A DNA stretch of 53,711 nucleotides, taken from JBOGGN01 sp050744165 (lineage in GTDB: Bacteria; Actinomycetota; Acidimicrobiia; Acidimicrobiales; Palsa-688). The position numbers and the translations under genes are program-made. Location of the stretch: contig JBOGGN010000343.1 of NCBI GenBank assembly GCA_050744165.1, positions 1-53,711 of the forward strand. Direction: 5' to 3'. Each line of letters begins with the position of its first letter. The first letter of the stretch is position 1. This document shows, piece by piece, positions 7,454 through 15,635 of this stretch. The notes under the pieces are model-generated. The model ran no database searches, was not told the DNA's origin, and saw only the letters and a list, made by a program, of their open reading frames with translations.

Positions 7454-8029
7454 ATGACCGCTGTCATCGAAGGTCCGTACCTGGCCGTGTGCGGGCTCCT
7501 GGCGGCTGCCGGTGCCGCCAAGCTGGCGCGGCCGGACACCACCGCCAAAGCGTTGGTGGCGGCCGGGTTCCGGGTCCGGGCGTGGCAGGTGCGGGCCGCT
7601 GCGCTGGCCGAGCTCGTCATTGGACTGGGTGCCGCGGCGACCGGATCGGCGGTCTTGGCCTTGGCGGTGGCTGTCTCGTACGCCGCCTTCGGAGTCTTCG
7701 TCGTGGCCGCCTTGGCCCGGGGCTGGCCGCTGTCGACGTGTGGGTGCTTCGGCACCGTCGACACGCCTCCGACCGCCGGCCACGTCGTTGTCGACGTGGG
7801 CGCGGCCGCAGTGGCCGGGGGCGTGGCGGTCGCCGCCGGGACGCCGCTGGCGGCAGCCCTGCGCGGCCAGACCCTCGGAGGGGTTCCATTCCTGGTGGCC
7901 GTTGCCTCGGTGGGTATCCTGTTGTTCGAGGCCCTCACCGCGGGGGCGCGACTCGGCGCCATCCGCGCCCGGGCCCGCGCCTCAGCCCGACAACCGGCCA
8001 CCGCGGCCGGCCGTGATGCATCCCGATGA
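7454..8029 (+). CDS. MauE/DoxX-like redox-associated membrane protein
   Basis: A 191-residue integral membrane protein with about four hydrophobic segments. The N-terminal GLLAAAGAAKLARPDTTAKA is typical of MauE/DoxX-type proteins. The redox-type motif STCGCFG (Cys96 and Cys98) at the membrane edge is the hallmark of the MauE subgroup. MauE is needed, with MauD, for disulfide maturation of the methylamine dehydrogenase light chain. Here the candidate substrate is the Cys-rich propeller protein. ATG 7454 is preferred over an in-frame GTG at 7427 because GAGGCC precedes it and the family start pattern begins there. The stop overlaps the next ATG (ATGA). Confidence 0.8.
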   Translation: MTAVIEGPYLAVCGLLAAAGAAKLARPDTTAKALVAAGFRVRAWQVRAAALAELVIGLGAAATGSAVLALAVAVSYAAFGVFVVAALARGWPLSTCGCFGTVDTPPTAGHVVVDVGAAAVAGGVAVAAGTPLAAALRGQTLGGVPFLVAVASVGILLFEALTAGARLGAIRARARASARQPATAAGRDASR

Positions 8030-8685
8030 ACTACGAGCGCATCTATCGCTACCGGTTCCGACACATCATGCAGAGCCGTCGCGAAGACATCTGGGTCGCC
8101 TTAGCCCCGAGTCTGCACGATTGGTTGAATCAACCGGATCGGGTGCTCGACCCCGCCGCCGGCCGTTGCGAGTTCATCAACGCCTCGCCGGCAAAGGAAC
8201 GCTGGGCGGTCGACGCCGTCGCCCACGAGGATGGGACGCTCGCCCAGGGCGTGCGCATGATCGTCTCCGATGTCATGTCCGCCGACCTCCCACGCGACTA
8301 TTTCGACGGCGTCTTCGTATCGAATTTCTTGGAGCACCTGTCCGACCAGGAGGCGGTGGCGGCATTCCTGCAACGGATGTTCGAGTGCACCCGGCCGGGG
8401 GGACGGATCGCGGTCATGGGCCCGAACTTCCGATATTGCTCCCGCCAGTATTTCGACTTTGCCGACCACACTGTCATCCTGACCGAGCGCAGCCTCAACG
8501 AGCACCTCTACGGCGCCGGATTCGGGATCTTGAAGGTGCACCCGAAATTCCTGCCATTCAGCTCGACCGGGCGCATCCAGACCCATCCGGCGCTGGTGCG
8601 CGCCTACCTGCGGTTCCCCCTGGCATGGCGCCTTTTTGGCAAGCAATTCCTGGTCATCGGGGAGCGGCCGCTCACAGCCGCCTGA
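8026..8685 (+). CDS. Class I SAM-dependent methyltransferase
   Basis: A 219-residue protein. RVLDPAAGRCEFI (about 38-50) is a degenerate glycine-rich SAM-binding motif I. FDGVFVSNFLEHLSD and the following GGRIAVMGPNF are the later Rossmann strands of class I methyltransferases. Its start overlaps the MauE-like stop by four bases. It could be the last gene of the cassette or belong functionally to the glycan locus that follows on the other strand. The substrate cannot be told from sequence. Confidence 0.75.
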   Translation: MNYERIYRYRFRHIMQSRREDIWVALAPSLHDWLNQPDRVLDPAAGRCEFINASPAKERWAVDAVAHEDGTLAQGVRMIVSDVMSADLPRDYFDGVFVSNFLEHLSDQEAVAAFLQRMFECTRPGGRIAVMGPNFRYCSRQYFDFADHTVILTERSLNEHLYGAGFGILKVHPKFLPFSSTGRIQTHPALVRAYLRFPLAWRLFGKQFLVIGERPLTAA

Positions 8686-8687
8686 TC

Positions 8688-8722
8688 TCGACCGCCAATC
8701 GGCGCCACGGATCGGTGGTCGA
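8688..8722. terminator. Hairpin in convergent intergenic gap (possible bidirectional terminator)
   Basis: TCGACCGCC and GGTGGTCGA pair in eight of nine positions around a partly complementary loop. The hairpin lies between two converging genes that end at 8685 and 8766. No strong U-tract is present on either strand, so the terminator role is inference from position. Confidence 0.35.
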
Positions 8723-8765
8723 ATGGCGGTGATCCGGCGGGAGCAGACACCGGTGGCATCACGAG

Positions 8766-10073
8766 CTAATGGGCCGTCGACACCGGCGGGAGCACGACGA
8801 CCCATGCAGCCGGATCCAGCTGGACGCGGCACTGCCGGTGGGAGGCGATGCAGCGGGCGCTGGCGGTCCAGCCGATGGCAGGCATCGGTCGTAACCGGGC
8901 GTCGCCGACCACCCCGAACGCAAGGATGGCCACGGGAACCAAGACCACAAAGCCGACGGGTCGGGGCAACCGGGCCAGGGCAACGGGGACCGCACTGGCC
9001 AGGGCCAGGCACAAGATGACAACCGGGCCAACGAAGTAGCGACCACCGGTTTGCGGGTCGCCGAGCTGGCTGAAGGGAATGGCGAGGCCGAAGGTGGCCG
9101 CGGCGAGCGACATGGCCATGGCCACGGCGAGCGCCAGCGCCGCCGGGCGGGGGAGGAACCACGTCAGCAGCGCCACTCCAGCGAGCATGACGGCGGAGAG
9201 CAGCAGGGCCGCCAGGTGACGGTGGGGGTGCGAGCCCGGCCACCACGCAGCCAGCCGATATTGCCCGAGCGCCGCCGTCCCCCCGACGCGCTCCACCATT
9301 GTCCGGATGTAGGCCCAGCCGGACACCGAGGCGTAGGAAGGCTGGACCCGAGGATGCAACCGCGTCTCGAGCAACTGGTAGGCGCCGCCGAGGCCAACCA
9401 CGATCACCAAGGCGACGCCCTGGCGGCTACGGGTTCGCCACCACCGCAACAGGTACAGCGGCGCCACGATGATGCTGACGGCGGTGGTGAGCGCCAACAG
9501 GACGGCGACGACGACCTCCGCCACTGCCCCGCGCTTGGAGCGTGGGTCGGTGGCGAAGCTGAGCAACAACAGGCACAGCCCGGCGTACCAGATCGAGTTG
9601 GTCAGATTCCCGTAGATCTCCCACGTGCCCGGCAGCAGGATGAGCACCAGAAACAGCGCCGCCCGCACCCAAAACGAGGGAATCAGCCACGCGAACCGTC
9701 GCGAGAGGACGATGGCCAGGCAGGCGACGTCGAACACCAAGGCGAAGAGGGCGTAGGAGAGCGGAAGCCGTGCCACCGGGAGCGCAGTGGTCGCAAACGC
9801 CCACAGCCGCGGGATGAGATACACCGTGCCGTTGTAGGGCGCTAAGAAGGTCTGGTACCCGTGGCGGAGAAAGGCATCGTTCATATAGACGGCTCCGTCC
9901 TCGGCCCACAGCTTGGGGCTGCCAAGCACGTCGGGGCGCCGGAGGACAAGCAGGACCAAGCCGACCAACGCCAGCCCCAAGCAGACAAGCGGCGACGGTT
10001 GATCGCGGGCGCGGCTGGCGCCCGCTGCCCCCGGGTCCGTTGCCTGCTTCTTCAGCGCCGGCGGTGCACCCAA
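8766..10073 (-). CDS. Polytopic membrane protein, possible GT-C-type glycosyltransferase
   Basis: About 435 residues with ten or more hydrophobic segments. Near the N-terminus, after the first span, is LWAEDGAVYMNDAFLRHGYQ. An acidic motif in the first external loop followed by PYNGTVYLIPRL is typical of multi-span GT-C-like membrane proteins of polysaccharide loci. No ATG or GTG is available near the expected start. TTG 10073, inside the 3' end of the upstream gene, is my choice; CTG 10058, overlapping that gene's stop, is the alternative. It likely shares a transcript with the methyltransferase gene upstream on the same strand. Confidence 0.7.
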   Translation of the reverse strand: MGAPPALKKQATDPGAAGASRARDQPSPLVCLGLALVGLVLLVLRRPDVLGSPKLWAEDGAVYMNDAFLRHGYQTFLAPYNGTVYLIPRLWAFATTALPVARLPLSYALFALVFDVACLAIVLSRRFAWLIPSFWVRAALFLVLILLPGTWEIYGNLTNSIWYAGLCLLLLSFATDPRSKRGAVAEVVVAVLLALTTAVSIIVAPLYLLRWWRTRSRQGVALVIVVGLGGAYQLLETRLHPRVQPSYASVSGWAYIRTMVERVGGTAALGQYRLAAWWPGSHPHRHLAALLLSAVMLAGVALLTWFLPRPAALALAVAMAMSLAAATFGLAIPFSQLGDPQTGGRYFVGPVVILCLALASAVPVALARLPRPVGFVVLVPVAILAFGVVGDARLRPMPAIGWTASARCIASHRQCRVQLDPAAWVVVLPPVSTAH

Positions 10074-11173
10074 TTCCGGACCGTGGTGAAGAGTCTGCGC
10101 TTGGCCAACAGGAGGCGCTGCTCGTCCCTGCTGACCTCCATCGAGATCGCTCCCGAGTTGTTGGGCCGAGCCGCCGCCGCGCCGGGCGCCGACACCGTTG
10201 TGGACTGGGCCGCCGCCGGGCCGGCCCGAGCCGCCGCCGTGGTGGGCGCCGCCACCACGGTGGGTGCCGGTGCCGTCGCCAAGGCGGCCGCCGCCTGGGC
10301 CAGCGAATCCATCTGGCGCCCGTGCACGTCGTCGCCGTCGACTTTGCGAAGGCTTACGAAGAACTCCAGGCTGTTGCGGGCGGTCGGAAAAAATGCTGCC
10401 ACCTCGAAGCTGGTCAGCCGTAGCCGGACCAAGGCCTCGTACAGGTCCAAGAATGAGGCTGGCGTGAGAACCGAGCAGTGGATATCGACCAACGAGGGAG
10501 AGGTGAGTTGCTGCTGGCAGATCGCGAAGGCGTGGACCATGGCGTCGCTGACATCGTCGCGGACGACCCCGTTGTAGTTGGCGGTGCCGGCCCACAGGCC
10601 CGGCGTGTCCACCATGCCATCAATCGTGGTCGTGCGAGAAAAGAAATCGAAGATCTGTCGAAAAGAGGGACGATGGAGCCCCCGCAAGAAACAATCGACC
10701 AGGTCGGCGGCATCGGTCGGGGCTCGGTTGACGTCGAAGGTAAATCTTTTGTCGGGGATCACCAATGACAGGACACCGCCCACGTGGAGCACGCCCTCCA
10801 ACTCCTGCAACCACCCGATGACATCGGGAATGTGCTCGACGACGTGCGCCGCGATCACATAGTCGAATGGTGCGTGGCCGGCGACGGCATCAGTCAGGGT
10901 CTGTGACGGCTTCTGGACCAAGTCCACGTCAACCAGATCATTTATGGTGGGCGCCAGCTGCGTATTGGTCGCGTATTTGGCCCGGAGCTCGTCGGTGGAG
11001 GCGTGATCGAGGTACATCACCGGGCCATCGGTTTTTCGGACCCGGGGATTCGTCAAGGGCCCAATCTCTAAGCCTCGCCAGGCGGCGATGTCGATGACCG
11101 CACACAAGGGATCCTTGGTGCCCGCCGAGGCGACGACCGCCATCGCATCCGGTGACGGGCTGATCATCATCAC
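10052..11173 (-). CDS. SAM-dependent methyltransferase of the glycan locus, with disordered C-terminal tail
   Basis: A 373-residue protein. The N-terminal segment GLEIGPLTNPRVRKTDGPVMYLD and the core FDYVIAAHVVEHIPDVIGWL followed by GGVLSLVIPDKRFTFD mark a class I methyltransferase of a type common in glycosyltransferase clusters. The C-terminal 90 residues are Ala/Pro/Thr-rich and end with a basic RNWVHRRR. It starts at GTG followed by two ATG codons. A TAAGCT element five bases before the GTG suggests a leaderless transcript. Its 3' end overlaps the likely start of the membrane protein downstream. Confidence 0.78.
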   Translation of the reverse strand: MMMISPSPDAMAVVASAGTKDPLCAVIDIAAWRGLEIGPLTNPRVRKTDGPVMYLDHASTDELRAKYATNTQLAPTINDLVDVDLVQKPSQTLTDAVAGHAPFDYVIAAHVVEHIPDVIGWLQELEGVLHVGGVLSLVIPDKRFTFDVNRAPTDAADLVDCFLRGLHRPSFRQIFDFFSRTTTIDGMVDTPGLWAGTANYNGVVRDDVSDAMVHAFAICQQQLTSPSLVDIHCSVLTPASFLDLYEALVRLRLTSFEVAAFFPTARNSLEFFVSLRKVDGDDVHGRQMDSLAQAAAALATAPAPTVVAAPTTAAARAGPAAAQSTTVSAPGAAAARPNNSGAISMEVSRDEQRLLLAKRRLFTTVRNWVHRRR

Positions 11174-11184
11174 GGCCTAGCTTA
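11174..11184 (-). promoter_or_regulatory. Candidate leaderless -10 element
   Basis: On the minus strand TAAGCT (11179-11184) lies five bases upstream of the GTG at 11173, leaving no room for a Shine-Dalgarno sequence. Confidence 0.35.
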
Positions 11185-11267
11185 GACCGGGCGTCCCCGA
11201 CGGCCCCGGCCAGCGAGGACCGGACCCGGCCGCTCCGCCACGACGGCCCGAGGACCAGGCCGGGGTG

Positions 11268-11298
11268 GGAAAATTGCGCCGCCCCTCTCTACCGGCGC
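11268..11298 (-). terminator. Intrinsic-type terminator downstream of frameshifted methyltransferase gene
   Basis: On the minus strand GCGCCG, an 11-base loop and CGGCGC are followed by AATTTTCCC, a stem plus short T-tract. It lies 13 bases beyond the stop (11311) that the methyltransferase gene would use if its frame were restored. Confidence 0.45.
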
Positions 11299-11310
11299 CC
11301 CCGAGAGCGC

Positions 11311-11459
11311 TCACGTCGGACTCGGGCGGCGGTGTTCGCTCACCGCATACGTGCGGTCGCCTGGCCAAGGTGCGTGTTCCCAGGTCGACCACCGGGCGGT
11401 CAGGTCGAGGCCGGCTTGGCGGCAATGCTCGTCATAGCGACCGAGGTCATAGCCACGCC
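11311..11459 (-). pseudogene. Out-of-frame C-terminal remainder of the methyltransferase gene
   Basis: Adding one base near 11457-11460 joins the upstream frame to GRGYDLGRYDEHCRQAGLDL, then RWSTWEH and a stop at 11311. This is the usual C-terminal half-motif of the methyltransferase family (FQLGRGYDL...YD.HC...GL). The sequence is therefore a genuine coding remnant separated by a one-base deletion or a sequencing error. Confidence 0.6.
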
Positions 11460-11864
11460 CAGTTGGAACCCCGCCACCAGGGTTCCCGCTTGGCCCACGT
11501 GGCGAGCGCAGGCCGCCACGACCGCCGCCTCGGTCCCCGCAGGCGTGAACAGCAGCACGTTGCCGGCCATGACGACGACATCAAAGGTCCGGCCCAGGCT
11601 GAGATCCACCAGGTCGGCCTCGACCCAGGTGATGTCGGGAGCGAGCCTCCGAGCCGTGACCAGCATCGACGGGTCGCGATCGACGCCGACCACCTCGACG
11701 CCGCGCCGATGAAGCTCGATCGCCACCCGACCGGTGCCACAGCCGGCGTCGAGCACCGTCGCCGGCCGGAGCCCGACGACGAAGCCCGCCTCGCCGTGGA
11801 CGTCGTTGCCGTCTGTGGCCAGGTCGTCGAACCGGCGCTGGTAGCTGTCCCCGTCCCAGCTCAT
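11400..11864 (-). CDS. Class I SAM-dependent methyltransferase, frameshifted near its C-terminus
   Basis: The open frame gives 154 residues. Motif I is VLDAGCGTGRVAIELHRRG (about 37-55), followed by VVGVDRDPSML and FDVVVMAGNVLLF, typical of small methyltransferases. After GTLVAGFQLG the frame runs into a non-family tail (VAMTSVAMTSIAAKPAST). Another frame continues the family sequence to 11311, which would give about 184 residues. The 5' part is intact and starts at ATG 11864, 18 bases from the SDR gene stop. As sequenced the product lacks its last two strands and may be inactive. Confidence 0.7.
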   Translation of the reverse strand: MSWDGDSYQRRFDDLATDGNDVHGEAGFVVGLRPATVLDAGCGTGRVAIELHRRGVEVVGVDRDPSMLVTARRLAPDITWVEADLVDLSLGRTFDVVVMAGNVLLFTPAGTEAAVVAACARHVGQAGTLVAGFQLGVAMTSVAMTSIAAKPAST

Positions 11865-11882
11865 CCCGCCAGCCGCTCCGGT

Positions 11883-12908
11883 CTACAGCCGCCCGTCGCG
11901 AATGGCGTCCTCGATCCAGGGAATGACTTCGTCCAGCATGTCCTCAAGGCTGGTCTTGGACTCGAAGCCGAGCACCCGGGCCGCTTTTTCGGTGTTCGGC
12001 ACCCGTCGCTGCACATCGTGTTCGAACGGTGGGTCCGAGACCCAGCGGAAGGGGACCTCAGGCCCTCGCACCTTGTGCCAGATCACCTCCGCCAACTCCA
12101 GGACGGTCGTCGAGGTGGACGTGGAAAGGTTGAAATCCTCGTTCAAGGCGCCCGGGTGGTCCAAGGTGGTCACGATGCCGCGGGCCAAATCGCCACCGTA
12201 GGTGTAGTGACGGACCTGGGTCCCGTCGCCCAGCACATGGAGCGGGTCCTGGCCCTTGACCACCTTCTGTACCAGATCGGGGACCACGTGGCTCATGGCG
12301 AGCTTCACATTTCCCGACAGGATCTCGTGTTCGCCCCGCGCCCGACCCTCGCCGACGCCGACGCAGTTGAACGGCCGGACGATGGTGTACGGCAACTCGT
12401 GCTGCGCCCAGGCCGCCTTGGCGAAGTACTCGACCGCCAGCTTCTGGAATCCGTAGGAGCTGAGCGGCGGGGGAACGCGCCGCTCGTCGCCCTCGGCGGA
12501 CGGCCAACGATCGGTGGATTCGTACACCATCGAGGAGCTGAGGTAGGTCATCTTCTTCAGATGGCCGGACCGGTGGGCCTCGATGGCGGCGTCGCAGGAG
12601 GCGGCGATGATGCGCTCATTGGTGGCCAACAGGTCGTAGGCATAGGTGTGGAAATAGGAGATCCCGCCGATCATGGCGGCCCCGGCGATGAAGTGGTCGG
12701 CGTCGACCAGCAGCTCGCTCAGCACGTCGACTCGCCGGGCGTCACCCTCGACCAGCCTGAACCGGGGGTGGTCGTCGAAGGAGTGGGCCACGCGGCCGTA
12801 CTTGGAGAAGTCGTCCAAGCCGATCACGTGGTATCCCCGCTCGAGCAACTCGGCGACCACATAGCCACCGATAAAGCCGGCGGCGCCTGTGATCAGGACG
12901 GTGCTCAC
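11883..12908 (-). CDS. NAD-dependent nucleotide-sugar epimerase/dehydratase (extended SDR)
   Basis: A 341-residue extended short-chain dehydrogenase. The NAD-binding GAAGFIG lies at 8-14, the catalytic Tyr152-Gly-Phe-Gln-Lys156 follows, and a Ser-rich strand (TYLSSSMVYE) supplies the third catalytic residue. Such enzymes epimerise or dehydrate UDP- or GDP-sugars in the cytoplasm. Neighbouring sugar dehydrogenase and glycosyltransferase genes place it in precursor supply for the surface glycan. The start is GTG; the exact substrate is not predictable. A 10-codon ORF (12937 down to 12905) ends in a GTGA overlap with this start, possibly by chance. Confidence 0.85.
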   Translation of the reverse strand: MSTVLITGAAGFIGGYVVAELLERGYHVIGLDDFSKYGRVAHSFDDHPRFRLVEGDARRVDVLSELLVDADHFIAGAAMIGGISYFHTYAYDLLATNERIIAASCDAAIEAHRSGHLKKMTYLSSSMVYESTDRWPSAEGDERRVPPPLSSYGFQKLAVEYFAKAAWAQHELPYTIVRPFNCVGVGEGRARGEHEILSGNVKLAMSHVVPDLVQKVVKGQDPLHVLGDGTQVRHYTYGGDLARGIVTTLDHPGALNEDFNLSTSTSTTVLELAEVIWHKVRGPEVPFRWVSDPPFEHDVQRRVPNTEKAARVLGFESKTSLEDMLDEVIPWIEDAIRDGRL

Positions 12909-13004
12909 CCGGCGGCCGGGCTGGTGGGACTCGTCATCAGCGACCCCGAGTCTTCCCGGCCCACACGCCGACGGTCAAACGGGCCCGGCGCGCACCACCG
13001 GGCG

Positions 13005-14813
13005 TCACCGGCAATACCTCAGCGGTGTAGGCGGCAGCCGAACGGTGACGGTGTCACCGGCAGCGGTCACCGACAGGTACTCGGGGCGGTTGGCGGGGAG
13101 GTGGAAGGTCTCCACCGGTCCGGCGACACCGCCCGCGACGAGCTGGACCCCGATGGCCGCGGGGGTGGCGCTGGTGAGCTGCACGGCCGCCCCGCCGGCC
13201 GGTACCGTCACCGAGAAGACTGCTCGGTCCTGCGCCGGGACCAACCTCAGGCAGTCACCCTCGTCGGTGACCTGCGCCCCAGTCACGGTCGGCATCGGTC
13301 CGCTGGGCCCCGCCGCCGCGGGGAGGAGCCCCACTTGCAGGGCGGCAGCGGCGGCGATGCGATCGGCCGGCCCGAGAACGGGCGAGGGCAGCTTGCCCTG
13401 GCGAGCCATCGTTGCCAGCGCGGCTGCGGTGAGGTTGGGATCGTGCACGGGCTCGGGGTACGACCGGACCAACGGCGCACCGCCAGCCACCAGCGCCGCG
13501 GCGGCGACGATCTGACGCTCCAGCGGCTGGTCGAGGGCGATGCGGGCATCGGAGTCGGCCCGCAGGGTGTCCACGTTGGTCACCGCCACCAGTGACAAGA
13601 CCAGCAGCAACGGCACCAGGGCACTGCGCTGGTGACCGATCAGATCCGTCAGCGCCAGCCCGATGACGGGCAGCAACAAGGCCACGGCGAGATAGGCGTA
13701 GCGCGGGGCGAGAGCTCCGTTCAGGCTGCCGCCGGCGCGGCCGAGGCCGATGACGACGAACAGGATGAGAGTCCCGAGCGCCATCGCGAATGCGGGCGCC
13801 GCCCGTTCGCGAGCCAGCGGCGACCGGGCGATCACCCAGCCAATCAACGCCACCAGCAGGACTGTCCCCGACCCGGGAATCCCCGAGGTGCGCTCGAACG
13901 CGCTGACCAAAGCGGTCCATGCGAACTTGGGGATGGCGAGCACGGTGCTCAAGCTCTGGTGATCCCCGTGGAGGCCGCTGCGGCCGGCGAGGGCGAACCA
14001 GACGGCGAACACCGCCGCGGGCACGCTGACGATGCGCAGCGCTTGGCGCCACCGCCGGGGGTCGCCAAGCATCACCGCGAACCCAGCCACGGCCACCATG
14101 GCGACCCCGATGAGCGAACACATCAAGGCCGCCACCAAGGCGAGCCACGCGAGAACGTCCCACTTCGACATCCCTTCGCGGCCGCGATAGCTGAAGCCCA
14201 GGGCTATCAGGCCGAAAAAGACGGATCCCACGAAGCAGATTTGGAAGGCCCACACGAGGTTCTCCGAACCGGCGCCGAGGACCGCGAAAATGCCCGCCAG
14301 GGCCGTCGCCACCCAAGGGGCGACGCCGCAGCGCAACATCACCCGCCACAAGAGCGTCGTCACCAGCAGGTGGATCAGGATGAGGACGCCGACATAGGGC
14401 CAGTAGGTGCGGACGCCGAAGACGGTGAACAACGCCCGGTAGAGCAGGATCGGCAGGGTCGTCCAGTGTTCGTTGTGCGGAGTCCACAGGCCCAACATGG
14501 CGTGCGAAAGGCCGCGATCGACGAGAAACTCCCAGTCGTCGCCGAAAAACCATTGGTTGCGGTCCACCGCGGCCAGGGCGATCAGGCCGCCCATCAAGGT
14601 CGCAACGTGCGCCGCCACGACCCATCGGTCGACGTCGGGGCGCCAGCGCGTTTGGAGAACACCCCGGCCGTTTCCCTCGCCGGCGCTGCCTCCGCGATGG
14701 AAACGGGGGTCCACGGAGGCGCCGAGTCGGCGCCGTCCTCCGGTCCTGCGAGCTCTTTGCCGGACCGGCAACGCCATGGTGTCGCCGTCGCCCAGCTCGT
14801 CCGGCGGGGGCAT
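13005..14813 (-). CDS. Polytopic membrane protein, GT-C-like (mannosyltransferase-type) candidate
   Basis: A 602-residue protein with about ten membrane spans beginning near residue 65. The first external loop has NQWFFGDDWEFLVDRG and then HNEHWTTLPILLYRALF. Paired Asp in this loop is the usual active-site pattern of GT-C lipid-linked-sugar transferases. The C-terminal 170 residues form a soluble, probably extracytoplasmic beta-rich domain ending in RLPPTPLRYCR. The N-terminal 60 residues are basic and cytoplasmic. It lies in the glycan locus next to a polyprenyl-type GT2 that could make its lipid-linked sugar donor; that link is inference. Confidence 0.72.
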   Translation of the reverse strand: MPPPDELGDGDTMALPVRQRARRTGGRRRLGASVDPRFHRGGSAGEGNGRGVLQTRWRPDVDRWVVAAHVATLMGGLIALAAVDRNQWFFGDDWEFLVDRGLSHAMLGLWTPHNEHWTTLPILLYRALFTVFGVRTYWPYVGVLILIHLLVTTLLWRVMLRCGVAPWVATALAGIFAVLGAGSENLVWAFQICFVGSVFFGLIALGFSYRGREGMSKWDVLAWLALVAALMCSLIGVAMVAVAGFAVMLGDPRRWRQALRIVSVPAAVFAVWFALAGRSGLHGDHQSLSTVLAIPKFAWTALVSAFERTSGIPGSGTVLLVALIGWVIARSPLARERAAPAFAMALGTLILFVVIGLGRAGGSLNGALAPRYAYLAVALLLPVIGLALTDLIGHQRSALVPLLLVLSLVAVTNVDTLRADSDARIALDQPLERQIVAAAALVAGGAPLVRSYPEPVHDPNLTAAALATMARQGKLPSPVLGPADRIAAAAALQVGLLPAAAGPSGPMPTVTGAQVTDEGDCLRLVPAQDRAVFSVTVPAGGAAVQLTSATPAAIGVQLVAGGVAGPVETFHLPANRPEYLSVTAAGDTVTVRLPPTPLRYCR

Positions 14814-14827
14814 CCAAACAAACCCTA
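14814..14827 (-). promoter_or_regulatory. Candidate -10 element close to start
   Basis: TAGGGT on the minus strand (14822-14827) lies eight bases before ATG 14813, close to leaderless spacing. Confidence 0.3.
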
Positions 14828-14894
14828 GTGGCTGCTCTCGAGCCCTCCGGCCACACTGCCCGCCAGGGTGCCCGGGACGGGGCGCCGACTCAGC

Positions 14895-15635
14895 TCATTT
14901 GAGTTCGCGAGTCTTCTGTCGCAGTTGTTCGAGCGTCAAGCGAGGCCCGAAAGCAAAGGCGTACCATCGAAGGTAACGGGGAAGCCACTGCACGATCTTG
15001 AAGTTCGAGAACCCGGTGGTCCGGTCGAGCCAGATGGTCGGCACCTCGGCGATGGGCAACCGCAGCCGCCGCGCCTTGGCCACCAACTCCAAGCCCACCT
15101 CGAAGCCGGCGTCAGACTCGATGCCGACGTCCTCGACGAACTTGCGGGAGTAGGCCTTGAACGAGTTGGTGGCATCGCGGGTGCCGATTCTGGCCACGTA
15201 GTGGAGCGACAGCCCGGCCATGCGCGACAAGAATTCCTTGACCACCGGGCCACCCACCTGCTGACCGCTCAGGGCGTAGCGGGAGGCAGCCGCGATGACG
15301 ACACCCCGCTCGACCAGCCGGCAGAGCTGGTCGATCTGCTGCGGATCGTCGCAACCGTCGGCCATGGTGACAACCACGACGTCGGCCAGCGCGTGGTCGA
15401 AGCCGTACCGGATGGCCTTGGCCGGCCCTCGCCCGTAGTCGTTGACGAGACCCCGCAGCCGGGGCTCATTTTCGGCATATTTTTCGACGTAGGGAGCCGT
15501 CGAGTCGTCGGCCGAGTCGTAGATCACCATGATCTCGCACGGCAGGGCTACCGCCTCGAAAATGCGGTCGAGGCAGGTGACAATTCCCTCGGCCTCGTTG
15601 TAGGCGGTGACGATGACCGAAACGCGAGGTTTCAC
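14895..15635 (-). CDS. GT2 family glycosyltransferase, polyprenyl-phosphate-sugar synthase type
   Basis: A 246-residue GT-A-fold glycosyltransferase. PRVSVIVTAYNEAEGIVTCL opens the fold, IYDSADDST follows, and VVTMADGCDDPQQ carries the DXD-like metal site. The family transfers a sugar from a nucleotide to a polyprenyl phosphate or glycan; no membrane span is present. The start GTG 15635 overlaps the stop of the sugar dehydrogenase gene (GTGA), so the two are coupled. A longer in-frame start is possible but would lie inside the upstream gene. Confidence 0.85.
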   Translation of the reverse strand: MKPRVSVIVTAYNEAEGIVTCLDRIFEAVALPCEIMVIYDSADDSTAPYVEKYAENEPRLRGLVNDYGRGPAKAIRYGFDHALADVVVVTMADGCDDPQQIDQLCRLVERGVVIAAASRYALSGQQVGGPVVKEFLSRMAGLSLHYVARIGTRDATNSFKAYSRKFVEDVGIESDAGFEVGLELVAKARRLRLPIAEVPTIWLDRTTGFSNFKIVQWLPRYLRWYAFAFGPRLTLEQLRQKTRELK

